A stretch of 64,000 nt of DNA from JAIBJN01 sp963842305 (lineage in GTDB: Bacteria; Actinomycetota; Thermoleophilia; Gaiellales; Gaiellaceae): NCBI GenBank assembly GCA_963842305.1, contig CAWJFW010000002.1, positions 1,194,434 through 1,258,433 on the forward strand. The letters are read 5' to 3'. The notes beneath the pieces were generated by a model. That model saw nothing but the letters and a program-made list of their open reading frames with translations, had not been told where the DNA came from and did not search any database. Below are positions 25,103 to 33,456 of the stretch, in pieces. Position 1 is the first letter of the stretch; the number at the start of each line of letters is the position of its first letter. Position numbers and translations under genes: made by a program.

Positions 25103-25415
25103 AACGGCCGATTGGCGTCCAGTCTCTGGCGGGATCTTGTGTACCGGCTCGTGCGCCAGCGAGGGGGGTACCGGTGCGCATGGATTCAGCCGGCCTTGCC
25201 GACCGGCCTCCCCCACCACTCGGCCGCCGTCAAGAGACCCTCCCTGGTTTAGGCGATGAGCCTCAGCGTCTCCGAGGGGTTGGGTAGGGGAATCTGTCGG
25301 ATCGGGGGATCGCGGCGCTCACGCGTTCGCCTCACGGAAACCGCCGAACCGGTTACTGAAACCGAGGGCAGACCGCTTGTGCGCAGGCGTCGGACCAGTC
25401 TTCTACCGCTGCCTT
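25018..25415. other. Intergenic, contains GTGGAAC repeats
   Basis: About 400 bases between two minus-strand RHH genes. Beyond the three repeats at 25030-25102 I see no gene or RNA. Confidence 0.4.
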
Positions 25416-25625
25416 CTACTGCCGAGCCCGCTCGAGCAGCCCGTCGAAGTCGAAGCCACCAGGCTGGCGCGCGACGCGCTCAGCCTCCTCCCGCCGGCGC
25501 TCGAGCTCTCGGTCGACGGCGTCGCGAACGAGGCCACTCAGCGTTTCGCCAGCCTCCGCTGCCGCGGCCTCCCAGGCTGCACGCTGCCTCGCTGACTTCG
25601 GGCGGACGCAAACAGGCGAAAACAT
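25416..25625 (-). CDS. Second small RHH/CopG-like protein, about 69 aa
   Basis: From ATG 25625 the protein begins MFSPVCVRPKSARQRAAWEA, then AAAEAGETLSGLVRDAVDRE, the strand-helix-helix layout of CopG-like regulators, and a charged helical tail (LERRREEAERVARQ). An upstream ATG at 25658 adds 11 residues. Possibly an orphan antitoxin or a mobilisation accessory protein. Confidence 0.65.
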   Translation of the reverse strand: MFSPVCVRPKSARQRAAWEAAAAEAGETLSGLVRDAVDRELERRREEAERVARQPGGFDFDGLLERARQ

Positions 25626-25744
25626 TTGGGCTGGCGGGGATGAGCGGGCGCGCGGCATAGTGGAATCGCATTTTCTACTTGGGCGTATGACATGGTCGCA
25701 CCCCGGCCAGCTAGAGGCGCAGCTACGGGTCTAAGATCCGGCGC

Positions 25745-25993
25745 GTGGAGGTCGGCGCGACGAGGGCGCTCAAATCGCTGGCGGTCATCGCCGCACTACT
25801 GACGGTCTGGGAGTTCATGGGCTGTGTAGGCGGGGGCGTTGCGGTCGGCTTTGTCCTCGGATTCGTGGCCTCGGGCTTCTACGAGCCGTTCGCCCGCGGC
25901 CAAGTCGACCATCTCAAGGCCGCGGGATACGGCAGCGGCCTCGGCGGCTGGTTCGCCCTGGTTTTTTGTGGCTTCCTGGCAATAGTTCACTAG
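25745..25993 (+). CDS. Hypothetical small membrane protein, 82 aa
   Basis: GTG 25745 begins a protein with hydrophobic segments (LKSLAVIAALLTVWEFMG, CVGGGVAVGFVLGFVASGF, GWFALVFCGFLAIVH). No family recognised. It lies 12 nt ahead of another small membrane gene on the same strand, so they may form a pair. Confidence 0.5.
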   Translation: MEVGATRALKSLAVIAALLTVWEFMGCVGGGVAVGFVLGFVASGFYEPFARGQVDHLKAAGYGSGLGGWFALVFCGFLAIVH

Positions 25994-26005
25994 ACTGAGG
26001 TTGCG

Positions 26006-26311
26006 ATGCGAAGGAAGCTTCTCCCGTTTGTAGCGGCGACCATTCTGGGCGTCGGTCTCGCAGCGATCGTTGCGGCTGCGGACTGGTCCATGGCCGTCGC
26101 GCTGTCGCTCGGGACGATCGCCCTCTCCGTTCTAGCGGCGACAAGCATTCCGTATGCCTTCGGAAGGCGCGAGAGCTCCGCGCGGGAGCACGTGAACGGT
26201 CAGCCACGGCCCGATGAGCCACCCGTCGTTGTGGTCCTCCGAGGGCGCCTTGCCGAGTCTCGCCCGCAAAGCCGGACGAACCGGACGGACGCGGACCTCG
26301 TCGTCCATTAG
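26006..26311 (+). CDS. Hypothetical membrane protein, 101 aa
   Basis: Two hydrophobic helices (LLPFVAATILGVGLAAIVAA and SMAVALSLGTIALSVLAATS), then a polar tail of about 50 residues without motif. ATG 26006 follows the previous gene closely. Function unknown. Confidence 0.5.
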   Translation: MRRKLLPFVAATILGVGLAAIVAAADWSMAVALSLGTIALSVLAATSIPYAFGRRESSAREHVNGQPRPDEPPVVVVLRGRLAESRPQSRTNRTDADLVVH

Positions 26312-26314
26312 TGA

Positions 26315-26708
26315 GTGCAGCTCGGCTGCGCACTTCTCTGCGACGCCGCGACCTTACGGGAAGGGCTGCTCCACATCCTCGGCGGAGGCGTTACCGGCGT
26401 AACGAGTCCGGAGTACCCCGCACCTCTGGCTACGGCCTTCGCCATACAGCTCCGACTAACCCCGAAAGAGGCCGAAGTCCCGCACTCGCTTCGACTTCGT
26501 CTCGTCAATGAGAGTGGAGACCAGGGTCCTCGAAGCGACGGGCGAATTTCAGGTCGGGAGTGACTACCAAGGTGAAACCGACGCGTCAGCGTCCATCCCG
26601 GTGACGTTTCAGAATGCACAGTTGCCTGCCCCAGGGAGCTACTCCTACGAGCTCTACATTGACGGAGACCTCCTCACGACAGTTCCCTTTATTGCCCGCC
26701 AGGGCTAA
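26315..26708 (+). pseudogene. DUF6941-like gene split by a frameshift
   Basis: Frame one from GTG 26315 (LGCALLCDAATLREGLLHIL, GGGVTGV, PLATAFAIQLRLTPKEAEVP, LRLRLVNESG) and frame two from about 26520 (TRVLEATGEFQVGSDYQ, PGSYSYELYIDGDLLTTVPF) join into one protein of the DUF6941 pattern, near 26515-26526. Loss of two bases (GAGA to GA) would explain it. An ATG at 26508 could restart the second half. Could be decay or a sequencing error. Confidence 0.6.
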
Positions 26709-26830
26709 AGGGCGGTTGCCCATCTCGTCAGCACCTCGCTCGCCTGGTCGAGCTCACGCCGGTGAACGGGAGCCCCGCCGGCGCCGCCGCAGTCTAGGAT
26801 CCGCTCGACCGCTCTGCCAGACTCCGAGTC

Positions 26831-27502
26831 ATGCGCGCCGCTCCGGGTCTCCTGCTCGCCCTCATCGTCGTTGTGCTTCTGGCGGCGTGCAGCGGCGAGA
26901 CCGACGAGGCGCCGTCCGCTGCACAGCCTGAAAGCGACTGCGACAAGCTCGCCGAGGAGCAAGCTCAGGCGGAGGCGGCTCGCGCGGCAGCTACGAACGA
27001 CGACGAACGCGACCATTGGCTCGACGTAATGATCGAGATCCAGAGTCGAGGGGCCGACTGCGCACTCGAGGAGAAGATCGCGGATGACGAACTCTTGTGG
27101 GAGGACGAAGCAGGCGACACAACAACCGAGCCCGAGTCCACTTCCGAACCAGACCCGGACAGCAGCTTCGCGACCGCCTGCGACCTGACCCTGAACAGCG
27201 ACTTCGACGAGATCCTCGCCGGCGGGCCGGTCGGCTGGTTCGTTGCCGACGCCGAGGTTCGCAACACCGGGAACGTCGGCATCGTCGTCCAGGTGACGGG
27301 CCGTTTCAAACAGGCGGGTTCCCGTGCCCTGACGATGAGAAAGAACGCCCGCGTACCCTACGACGAACGCAAGAACGTTCACTTCAAGCTGCCGGTGCAG
27401 CAGCAGGTCGCCTCGGCGTTCCAGTCTGCTCCCGGTTACTTTGAGGGCCGCGCCTGCTCGGTGGGGGCTAGGATCACGGACAGCTTCGGTAACCCCCACT
27501 GA
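26831..27502 (+). CDS. Putative secreted lipoprotein, 223 aa
   Basis: ATG 26831 starts a lipoprotein signal (LLLALIVVVLLAACSG) with Cys20 at the lipobox. An acidic coil (EEQAQAEAARAAATNDDERD) and a Thr/Glu/Pro linker (TTTEPESTSEPDPDSS) lead to a C-terminal beta domain (LAGGPVGWFVADAEVRNTGN, VGIVVQVTGRFKQAG) with two cysteines. The last domain resembles extracellular DUF11/CARDB-like sandwiches. Surface-attached; function unknown. Confidence 0.75.
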   Translation: MRAAPGLLLALIVVVLLAACSGETDEAPSAAQPESDCDKLAEEQAQAEAARAAATNDDERDHWLDVMIEIQSRGADCALEEKIADDELLWEDEAGDTTTEPESTSEPDPDSSFATACDLTLNSDFDEILAGGPVGWFVADAEVRNTGNVGIVVQVTGRFKQAGSRALTMRKNARVPYDERKNVHFKLPVQQQVASAFQSAPGYFEGRACSVGARITDSFGNPH

Positions 27503-27660
27503 GAGCTGGGTCTGCGACCTCGCTTTCTATTTAGGCTCTCTTGTTTGCCGCCCCGACTAGCGCCACGACGGGCGCCCTCTGGTCGCGCAAGCCTCGGCCC
27601 CCACCACACGGCGGAGCCGATGAACAATCACGGGATGGTCTGGAGCACCGCCTCGCAAGC

Positions 27661-28842
27661 TCATCCACAAACCTCTCGGAACACTCGGAGAAAGTTCCCG
27701 CCTAGAATCGCCTGCACGTCGCCGTCGTCGTAACCCCGACTAACCAGTCCTCTTGTGATGTTGGGGAAATCTCTGAAATCATCGAATCCGTCCAGCGTCT
27801 GCAGTGGGTTGATCCCATCCTCTGGCCGAAAGCCGATTTCGTTAACCCACGGCGTCATGACATTCTCGAGCGTCCATGACGATAGTTGCAGTGGCCAGTC
27901 GGTACCGATACCAACGTGCTTTACACCGATCTGTCTAACGAGATAGTCAATGTGGTCGAGCATGACATTGATATCGGCGTCTTTCTCACTCGACAGAAAG
28001 AACGGCACCGCGTACACACCTATTACGCCACCGTTACTCGCTATCGCCTCGCACTCCGCATCCGTTTTTGCGCGGGCCACCGGATGGAGCACCTCGGCAG
28101 AGGTATGTGATGCGACAATAGGGACTTCCGAGACCTCAGCCGCTTGAAGCGTCGTGTGCGGACCACAATGTGCTGTATCGATGATGAGGCCGAGTTGATT
28201 CATCTTTGCAACAAAGGCTCGGCCAACTTCGGTCAAACCCTCATCGCGCGCTTCCATGCAGCCAGAACCGAGGTGGTTTGATCTATTGTAGGTAAGCTGG
28301 ACCATTCTTAGGCCAATGTCATGCGCATATCTTAGATAGGCGGGACCTCGTAACCCGCTACTAAATTGACAGCTCATATATCCCGCACGCCGACCGCTCG
28401 CCTTGGCTCGCTCGAAATCGCTTGCCGTGAGCGCTTTTACGAGCCAACTCAGATGATCAAACTCCGCAATGGCGTTCGCCGTCCACGAGAGCGCTGCCTC
28501 GAGCGGCGCGTCGACATCGTCGAGTATCACTTCACGGTTACCCCCGGTAACGCCCGAGGCGTCCCAGCAGTCGCGCAGTTCGCTTGATTCCCCGGTTACC
28601 GCCTGTCGACTTGGAAGTAACCACGCCTCGGTGAACGCCCGCCAAGGATCGCGTGCCGAAACCCATGCACGCTGAAGCTGCTGCTCGAGCTCTGCCGAGT
28701 AGTATCTGCGCCCACAGGGACCCTGAAGGCACATATCGATGATGAGGGCGTCCTGATGCAGCTCGAGTGCGCGTAGCTCCGTTTCCGCATCAAGCTCGAA
28801 ATCGAAGACGCCGAACCGACTCTCAGAATCCGCGGCCTTCAT
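27661..28842 (-). CDS. Divergent M19 (membrane dipeptidase)-like protein lacking N-terminal metal ligands, 393 aa
   Basis: The fold and later motifs are of peptidase family M19: DTAHCGPHTT, ASHTSAEVL, HVGIGTDWP and the C-terminal NITRGLVSRGYDDGDVQAIL, GGNFLRVF. The usual His-x-Asp at the first strand is CysLeuGln here (IIDMCLQGPC, residues 35-43) and the bridging Glu also appears replaced (SCQFSSG). Normal zinc binding is doubtful. It starts inside the stop of the S12 gene (ATGA) and shares the AT-richer composition of its two upstream neighbours. A high-GC relative lies at 61467. Confidence 0.85.
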   Translation of the reverse strand: MKAADSESRFGVFDFELDAETELRALELHQDALIIDMCLQGPCGRRYYSAELEQQLQRAWVSARDPWRAFTEAWLLPSRQAVTGESSELRDCWDASGVTGGNREVILDDVDAPLEAALSWTANAIAEFDHLSWLVKALTASDFERAKASGRRAGYMSCQFSSGLRGPAYLRYAHDIGLRMVQLTYNRSNHLGSGCMEARDEGLTEVGRAFVAKMNQLGLIIDTAHCGPHTTLQAAEVSEVPIVASHTSAEVLHPVARAKTDAECEAIASNGGVIGVYAVPFFLSSEKDADINVMLDHIDYLVRQIGVKHVGIGTDWPLQLSSWTLENVMTPWVNEIGFRPEDGINPLQTLDGFDDFRDFPNITRGLVSRGYDDGDVQAILGGNFLRVFREVCG

Positions 28843-30221
28843 GCGTCGACTCTCCGATACGCATAGTCGCCATGGTGAAGGTATGCGGGGCGCCCTCCAT
28901 CGAACTGCAGGAACACGACGCGTGTCTCCGCCTCGCCATAGAGAGATTCCGCAGCTGTGCGAAACACCGAGTCTCCCACTGGTGACAGAGGGCCGCTCAC
29001 CTTTTCTGCGCTATACAGCTTGTTGATCCAGTTCGGCGAAGGGGTCGACGTCATCAGAAGTTCGTCGCCACGAACCTCAACATTGATCGTATCGTGGAAG
29101 CTCTCGTATGTGCCGGCGAACGTAGTCAAGTCCCTGCTGGCCGCGCTCACGCTGCCGCCTCCGTCGTTGTGCGAGCCAAGTATGCCTTCAAGGACAATCC
29201 CAGCGACCCATTCGTAGACGGGAGCGCCCGCGAAAGAGTTCGTAAGAACCGCGAGGGCCAAACCCCGGTCTGGAACAATTGAAAGCTGGCAGTACTGGCC
29301 AATATTGCCACCGAAATGTCCGAGAAGCTGGCCGGCGTCGGTCTCCCAGAGCCGCCATCCAAGGCCCTGCGCGCTCCCCCGTGTCACGTCGTAGAGTAAG
29401 GCTTGCGGCTTCTGCATGTCCCTCCGGGCGCCGTCCGAAAGCAGAGGCGACTCGCCAACTGTCTGAAAGTCCGGGTCTAGGTGAGCTCGACCGAACGCGA
29501 TAAGGTCGGCAACAGAGCTACACACGCCACCGGCGGGCCCAACCGCACGCGGCAACGCCCAGATTGACGTGACCTCGACTCCGTCCCGAGTGGGCAAGTG
29601 TCCAACCGCCACGGGGTTTAGAATCGCCTCCTCCGGAAGCATGACCGTTCCGGCTAGATTCAAGGGCTTCACGAGCAAGTCCGCGAGCGCGCGGTCAAAC
29701 GGTCTTCCCGTTACTACTTCAATGATCCGGCCAGCGAGGATGAACCCGCTATTGCAATACGAGAACAGCTCGCCGGGGGGATGAAGCTGCGGTAGCTCTT
29801 GACCGCGCTCTACAAACCTAGCCAGACAGTCATCGTCCCTTCCGAACACGAGCCCGAGGTTCTCGTCGATGCCGCTTGTGTGCGATATTAATTGCCGCAC
29901 GGTCATTACGTCCATTGCGCTAGCGTCCGCCAGTCGTAACTCTGGTAAATATCGCCGGACATTGGCATCGAGTTCAATGAGACCGCGGTCAGCCAGCATC
30001 ATCACGAGCGTGGCCGTATACACCTTTGTAATGGATCCGATGAGAAACATCGTGTCGGCTGTAACTGGGACTCGAGTTCTCAAACTAGCAACGCCGCCAG
30101 TGAGAATGAAGCCGTCATCCTCCGCTTGCACCATTACCGCCGCCCCGGGGACGGCATACTGATCCAGGACGCTGTCTAGGCCTTCGGCGAGCTCGACGCG
30201 AAGCTCTGCAGGCGACCTCAC
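28839..30221 (-). CDS. S12 serine hydrolase (beta-lactamase/D-aminopeptidase family), 460 aa
   Basis: GTG 30221 has GGAAGGAGGG upstream. Active-site motifs: Ser63-x2-Lys66 (GSITKVYT), Tyr-x-Asn (FSYCNSG) and a third box with HFGGN. A C-terminal lipocalin-like half follows (DLTTFAGTYESFHDTINVEV). No signal peptide, so it acts in the cytoplasm, unlike classical PBPs. Likely substrates are small peptides or amides, often D-residue-containing in this family. Clearly AT-richer than genes at either side of the 27.7-32.0 kb segment. Confidence 0.9.
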   Translation of the reverse strand: MRSPAELRVELAEGLDSVLDQYAVPGAAVMVQAEDDGFILTGGVASLRTRVPVTADTMFLIGSITKVYTATLVMMLADRGLIELDANVRRYLPELRLADASAMDVMTVRQLISHTSGIDENLGLVFGRDDDCLARFVERGQELPQLHPPGELFSYCNSGFILAGRIIEVVTGRPFDRALADLLVKPLNLAGTVMLPEEAILNPVAVGHLPTRDGVEVTSIWALPRAVGPAGGVCSSVADLIAFGRAHLDPDFQTVGESPLLSDGARRDMQKPQALLYDVTRGSAQGLGWRLWETDAGQLLGHFGGNIGQYCQLSIVPDRGLALAVLTNSFAGAPVYEWVAGIVLEGILGSHNDGGGSVSAASRDLTTFAGTYESFHDTINVEVRGDELLMTSTPSPNWINKLYSAEKVSGPLSPVGDSVFRTAAESLYGEAETRVVFLQFDGGRPAYLHHGDYAYRRVDA

Positions 30222-30335
30222 GGGTCCCTCCTTCCCGGGTCTGCTACATCCTCTCGGACTAGCCTGACGCCTCCGCCGTTGCCTGGAGAATCGAAACCCC
30301 CATAAGTAAACACGTATACCGTGTGCGCCCGCCGA

Positions 30336-32003
30336 CTACGCACTAGCGGCGATGTTCTGCGTCCACGGCTGGTAAATGTAGAGCGCGTTGAATCCCTCGT
30401 ACACGAAGTCGTTGCTTACGGCCGCCGCGATGTCGGGGAACCAAAGCGGAAGATATGGCAAGTCGTCGCCAATGATCCGAAGCACCTCACTGAGTGCCTC
30501 AGCTCGCTCCGCATTATCTTGAGACACTTGCTGTTCGTCCAGAAGGCGGTCGACTGTTGGATTTTTGTAATTGGCCGTGTTGAATGCATTCTTGACAGCG
30601 AACTGACTATGGCACCAAATGTAGAGGATATTTGCCGGATCTGGGTAATCCATGAACCAGATCCCGGCTGAAAGGCCAAGATCCTCATGTTGCCGGTTAG
30701 CTGCGAGCCAGGCGTTGAAAGGCTTTTCCTCGACATTCAGTGTTACGCCCAACTCGCTAACATTCTGACTGAGGCTGAGAGCGGCCCGCCCGATCTCGGG
30801 AAATGCGTCCGGGTACTCAAAGCTAGCGGTAAACCCTCCCGGAGTGGACGACTGAGCCAGCTCGCTTTTCGCCAGGTCCATGTCAAATGGATACGCAGGC
30901 AGCTCGGAATAGAGCTGGTCGACCTCTTCAGTACCCATGAGGCTTCCCCAGCCTGGCACCGGCACGATTGAGGCGGCAGCTTGTCCGTGGCCGCCCAACA
31001 GCGCGCCGACCAAGCCCTCGCGATCGAGCGCGTGGGCGAATGCTCGTCGTACGTGGATGTCGCTCCATGGCTCAGCCTCCACGTCGAATGCGAAAAACTG
31101 GGACTGGAGCGATGGGGCGCTCAGGGTTTGTGTTCCCTCGAGTTCGTCCCACTGGTCGTACTGCTGTACCGGCACCTCAAACGCTCCGTCGATCTCTCCA
31201 GATCGCATCGCAAGCAGACGTGTCTCAGGTTCGGTGATCACGCGGATGCTGACTTCCCGAGCCTTGGGCTTCGTCCCCCAGTAGGACTCATTCCGGACCA
31301 ATCGAACCGATTCATCAGGCACATACTCGGTGACCTCGTATGGACCCGTCCCCATTGTTAGCGTCCCAGGACTGCCAATGTCGTCCTGATGCTCCTCCCA
31401 AAACCGCTTCTCGACGACCAGTCCTGAGAGAAAGGCCGGCACATACTGGAAAAGAGCATCAGGCTCCTTTAGTGTCACGGTCACTTCCGTTGCGCTGGTG
31501 GCGGCAATTTCCTTCACAGAAGCAAAATAGCTGGCGAGCTCAGAAGCAACGTCCGGCTCCATATGTCGCGTCAAGGAATAAACAACATCTTCTGCTGTCA
31601 AGGGGTTTCCGTTCCAGAACATGACCCCATCGCGAAGCGTGTAGACATATGTGACCGGGTCTGGTTGAGACCACTCCGTAGCAAGCTGAGGGCGTAGCTG
31701 CAGATCCGTATCGAAAACAAGCAAGCTTTCAAGAGCGTTGAAGAGAATTGTTGGGGTGGCGAGGTCATACGAATGCGGAACGTCCAAGCTTCGTGGCGGG
31801 CTTGAGAGAGCCCACGTGAGAAGGTCGATTTCTTCTGCACCGGTTTCGGAGGATCCCGTTCCTGTCGCCGCATCGTCGTCGCCGCCGCACGCAAGCAGGA
31901 GGGATGGCACCGCCAAAGCGAAGCCGGCGGCTCCCGTCCTGCGCAGTAGTTGTTGTCGCGTCAGTGTGCTAGTGAGAAACTCAACCTCTGACCTATCCGC
32001 CAT
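30336..32003 (-). CDS. Oligopeptide ABC transporter substrate-binding lipoprotein (SBP family 5), 555 aa
   Basis: ATG 32003 has CAGGAGG upstream. A twin-Arg-like signal with lipobox is present (LLRRTGAAGFALAVPSLLLACGG). Family-5 marks: VTYVYTLRDGVMFWNGNPLT, TGPYEVTEYVPDESVRLVRN, RLLAMRSGEIDGAFEV, VRRAFAHALDREGLV. It is a clear paralogue of the protein at 52066-53745, whose divergent operon encodes the permeases. No permease is adjacent, so it may serve that importer. Base composition is lower in GC than the rest of the cluster. Confidence 0.95.
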   Translation of the reverse strand: MADRSEVEFLTSTLTRQQLLRRTGAAGFALAVPSLLLACGGDDDAATGTGSSETGAEEIDLLTWALSSPPRSLDVPHSYDLATPTILFNALESLLVFDTDLQLRPQLATEWSQPDPVTYVYTLRDGVMFWNGNPLTAEDVVYSLTRHMEPDVASELASYFASVKEIAATSATEVTVTLKEPDALFQYVPAFLSGLVVEKRFWEEHQDDIGSPGTLTMGTGPYEVTEYVPDESVRLVRNESYWGTKPKAREVSIRVITEPETRLLAMRSGEIDGAFEVPVQQYDQWDELEGTQTLSAPSLQSQFFAFDVEAEPWSDIHVRRAFAHALDREGLVGALLGGHGQAAASIVPVPGWGSLMGTEEVDQLYSELPAYPFDMDLAKSELAQSSTPGGFTASFEYPDAFPEIGRAALSLSQNVSELGVTLNVEEKPFNAWLAANRQHEDLGLSAGIWFMDYPDPANILYIWCHSQFAVKNAFNTANYKNPTVDRLLDEQQVSQDNAERAEALSEVLRIIGDDLPYLPLWFPDIAAAVSNDFVYEGFNALYIYQPWTQNIAASA

Positions 32004-32056
32004 GAGATCCTCCTGATCTTCGAATACATGACGCACTCGCAACCGCAGAGATATTT

Positions 32057-32069
32057 GTATTACCAATAC
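32057..32069. promoter_or_regulatory. Palindrome upstream of the binding-protein gene
   Basis: GTATT-ACC-AATAC is a perfect 5-3-5 inverted repeat, 54 bp upstream of the start at 32003, in an AT-rich upstream region. Operator candidate for the AT-rich operon. Confidence 0.3.
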
Positions 32070-32289
32070 GGCCGAGCAACAAAGCCCAGGAGCTCCGCGG
32101 TGTGGCTGTTTCATTACGAAACGTGTGCGGTCCACAGGCTTCAGAGCTCACTAATTTCCTCGCTTTATGTCGTACCTTGACTCAGAGTAGAACTGTCCTT
32201 CTCTTACCCGCGGTTGTGGCGTCCGATGGCATCGGGTGCTGTAGCTGACCGTTCGGGATGGCGATTCATATCGTGGCGAAGGCGCGATC

Positions 32290-32712
32290 CTAGAGGCCGA
32301 GTTGCTCCGTCATGGTCTGCCGGTCGAAGTAGTCGCGGTAGCGGACGACCTTGCCATCGCGGAGCTCGACGATCCCGACACCTGTGCGGGCGAACGAGCG
32401 GCCGGTTGGCGCGTAGTGGCCGCCGTCGGGATGCGGAAGCGGCCGATCGTGCGTTCCGCGAGCGCTCCACTCGTTCGCGACAAGGTCGCCCTGACCGATG
32501 AGCGTTACGCTCTCGATGGAGAAATCGGGGAACGCGCTGGTAAACGCACGGCAGGCGTCCACGAGCTCAACAACCCCACGGATCGTTCGGCCGCTCGGAA
32601 CGTCCGTCCACTCGCAGTCCTCTGCGACGAGGTCGTCGAACACCGTCCAGTCACGCTTCGTCAACGCCTCACCGAGTTTGCGGACCACATCGAGGTTGTT
32701 TTTCACGGACAT
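32290..32712 (-). CDS. SnoaL-like/NTF2-fold protein, 140 aa
   Basis: ATG 32712 starts MSVKNNLDVVRKLGEALTKR; family marks are WTVFDDLVAEDCEWTDVPSG, AFTSAFPDFSIESVTLIGQG, DLVANEWSARGTH, and the C-terminal GIVELRDGKVVRYRDYFDRQ. These proteins act as small-molecule isomerases, cyclases or hydratases, or have no known activity. It lies 90 nt after the methyltransferase on the same strand. Role in the peptide cluster unclear. Confidence 0.88.
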   Translation of the reverse strand: MSVKNNLDVVRKLGEALTKRDWTVFDDLVAEDCEWTDVPSGRTIRGVVELVDACRAFTSAFPDFSIESVTLIGQGDLVANEWSARGTHDRPLPHPDGGHYAPTGRSFARTGVGIVELRDGKVVRYRDYFDRQTMTEQLGL

Positions 32713-32802
32713 GCTCCTCGGGAGCATAGGGAAGATGCTTCGCCGAGCGATATAGCGGAGCGGTGTGCACTTGGGACATTCCCGAACACACGCCCAGGCG
32801 AC

Positions 32803-33456
32803 TCACTCTCTCGCCCGCGGTCGATCGCCGCGCAGTACCGCAAGATCCTGCGCGGCCCAGACGACCTCAGCCTCCAGACCTGCAGCACGCAGCCACTCGA
32901 GCTGCGCCTCGGCCGTGTCGGGACGGTCGAAGCCTTCCTCGAGCGGGATCACGGCGTCCTCAGGCCCGTCCGGGACCACCACGTCGCCGAGCACGAAGCG
33001 CCCGGCGGGGCGGAGCGCCTCGGCAACGCGACCGAAGAGATCGGCCTTCTCCTCCGCCGTGAGGTGATGCACGGTCAGCGTCGACACCACGAGATCGAAG
33101 GGGCCGGCCGGTAGCTCGTTCTCGAGACGGGCCTGGCGCAGCTCGACCTGATCGGCTCGAAGGGCATCTCGCGCTGCGGCGAGCATCTCCGGACTGGAGT
33201 CGACCCCGACCAGGCGCGCTCCAGGATGGAGCGCGAGCAAGAGGTTCGCCGTCTCGCCTACGCCTGTACCGAACTCGAGGATCGCGCGCGGTGCGACGTC
33301 CCTCGTTGCCTCCACAACCCGCTGTTGCAGCTCGTCGTAGCGCGGGATCTCCTCACGGATCTCGCTCGGGTAGCTGGCCGGATCCCACGGGGTGTCACCC
33401 ACCGGCGTGACCCTAGCGCGCCGTCTTGTGGTCGACTTCTCAGCCCTGCGCGTCAT
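32803..33456 (-). CDS. Class I SAM-dependent methyltransferase, 217 aa
   Basis: SAM-binding motif I is ILEFGTGVGETANLLLALHP, followed by RLVGVDSSPEMLAAARDALR (acidic ribose-binding Asp) and GPFDLVVSTLTVHHLTAEEK and LRPAGRFVLGDVVVPDGPED. Full length for the family. Its start overlaps the amidase stop by 17 nt, so the two are translated together. Substrate unknown; N- or O-methylation of an amino-acid derivative would suit the context but is speculative. Confidence 0.9.
   Translation of the reverse strand: MTRRAEKSTTRRRARVTPVGDTPWDPASYPSEIREEIPRYDELQQRVVEATRDVAPRAILEFGTGVGETANLLLALHPGARLVGVDSSPEMLAAARDALRADQVELRQARLENELPAGPFDLVVSTLTVHHLTAEEKADLFGRVAEALRPAGRFVLGDVVVPDGPEDAVIPLEEGFDRPDTAEAQLEWLRAAGLEAEVVWAAQDLAVLRGDRPRARE

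Noticed and set aside
27436..27627. 63-codon minus-strand frame after the lipoprotein gene
   Set aside because: Basic low-complexity sequence, overlaps the lipoprotein end, no ribosome site.
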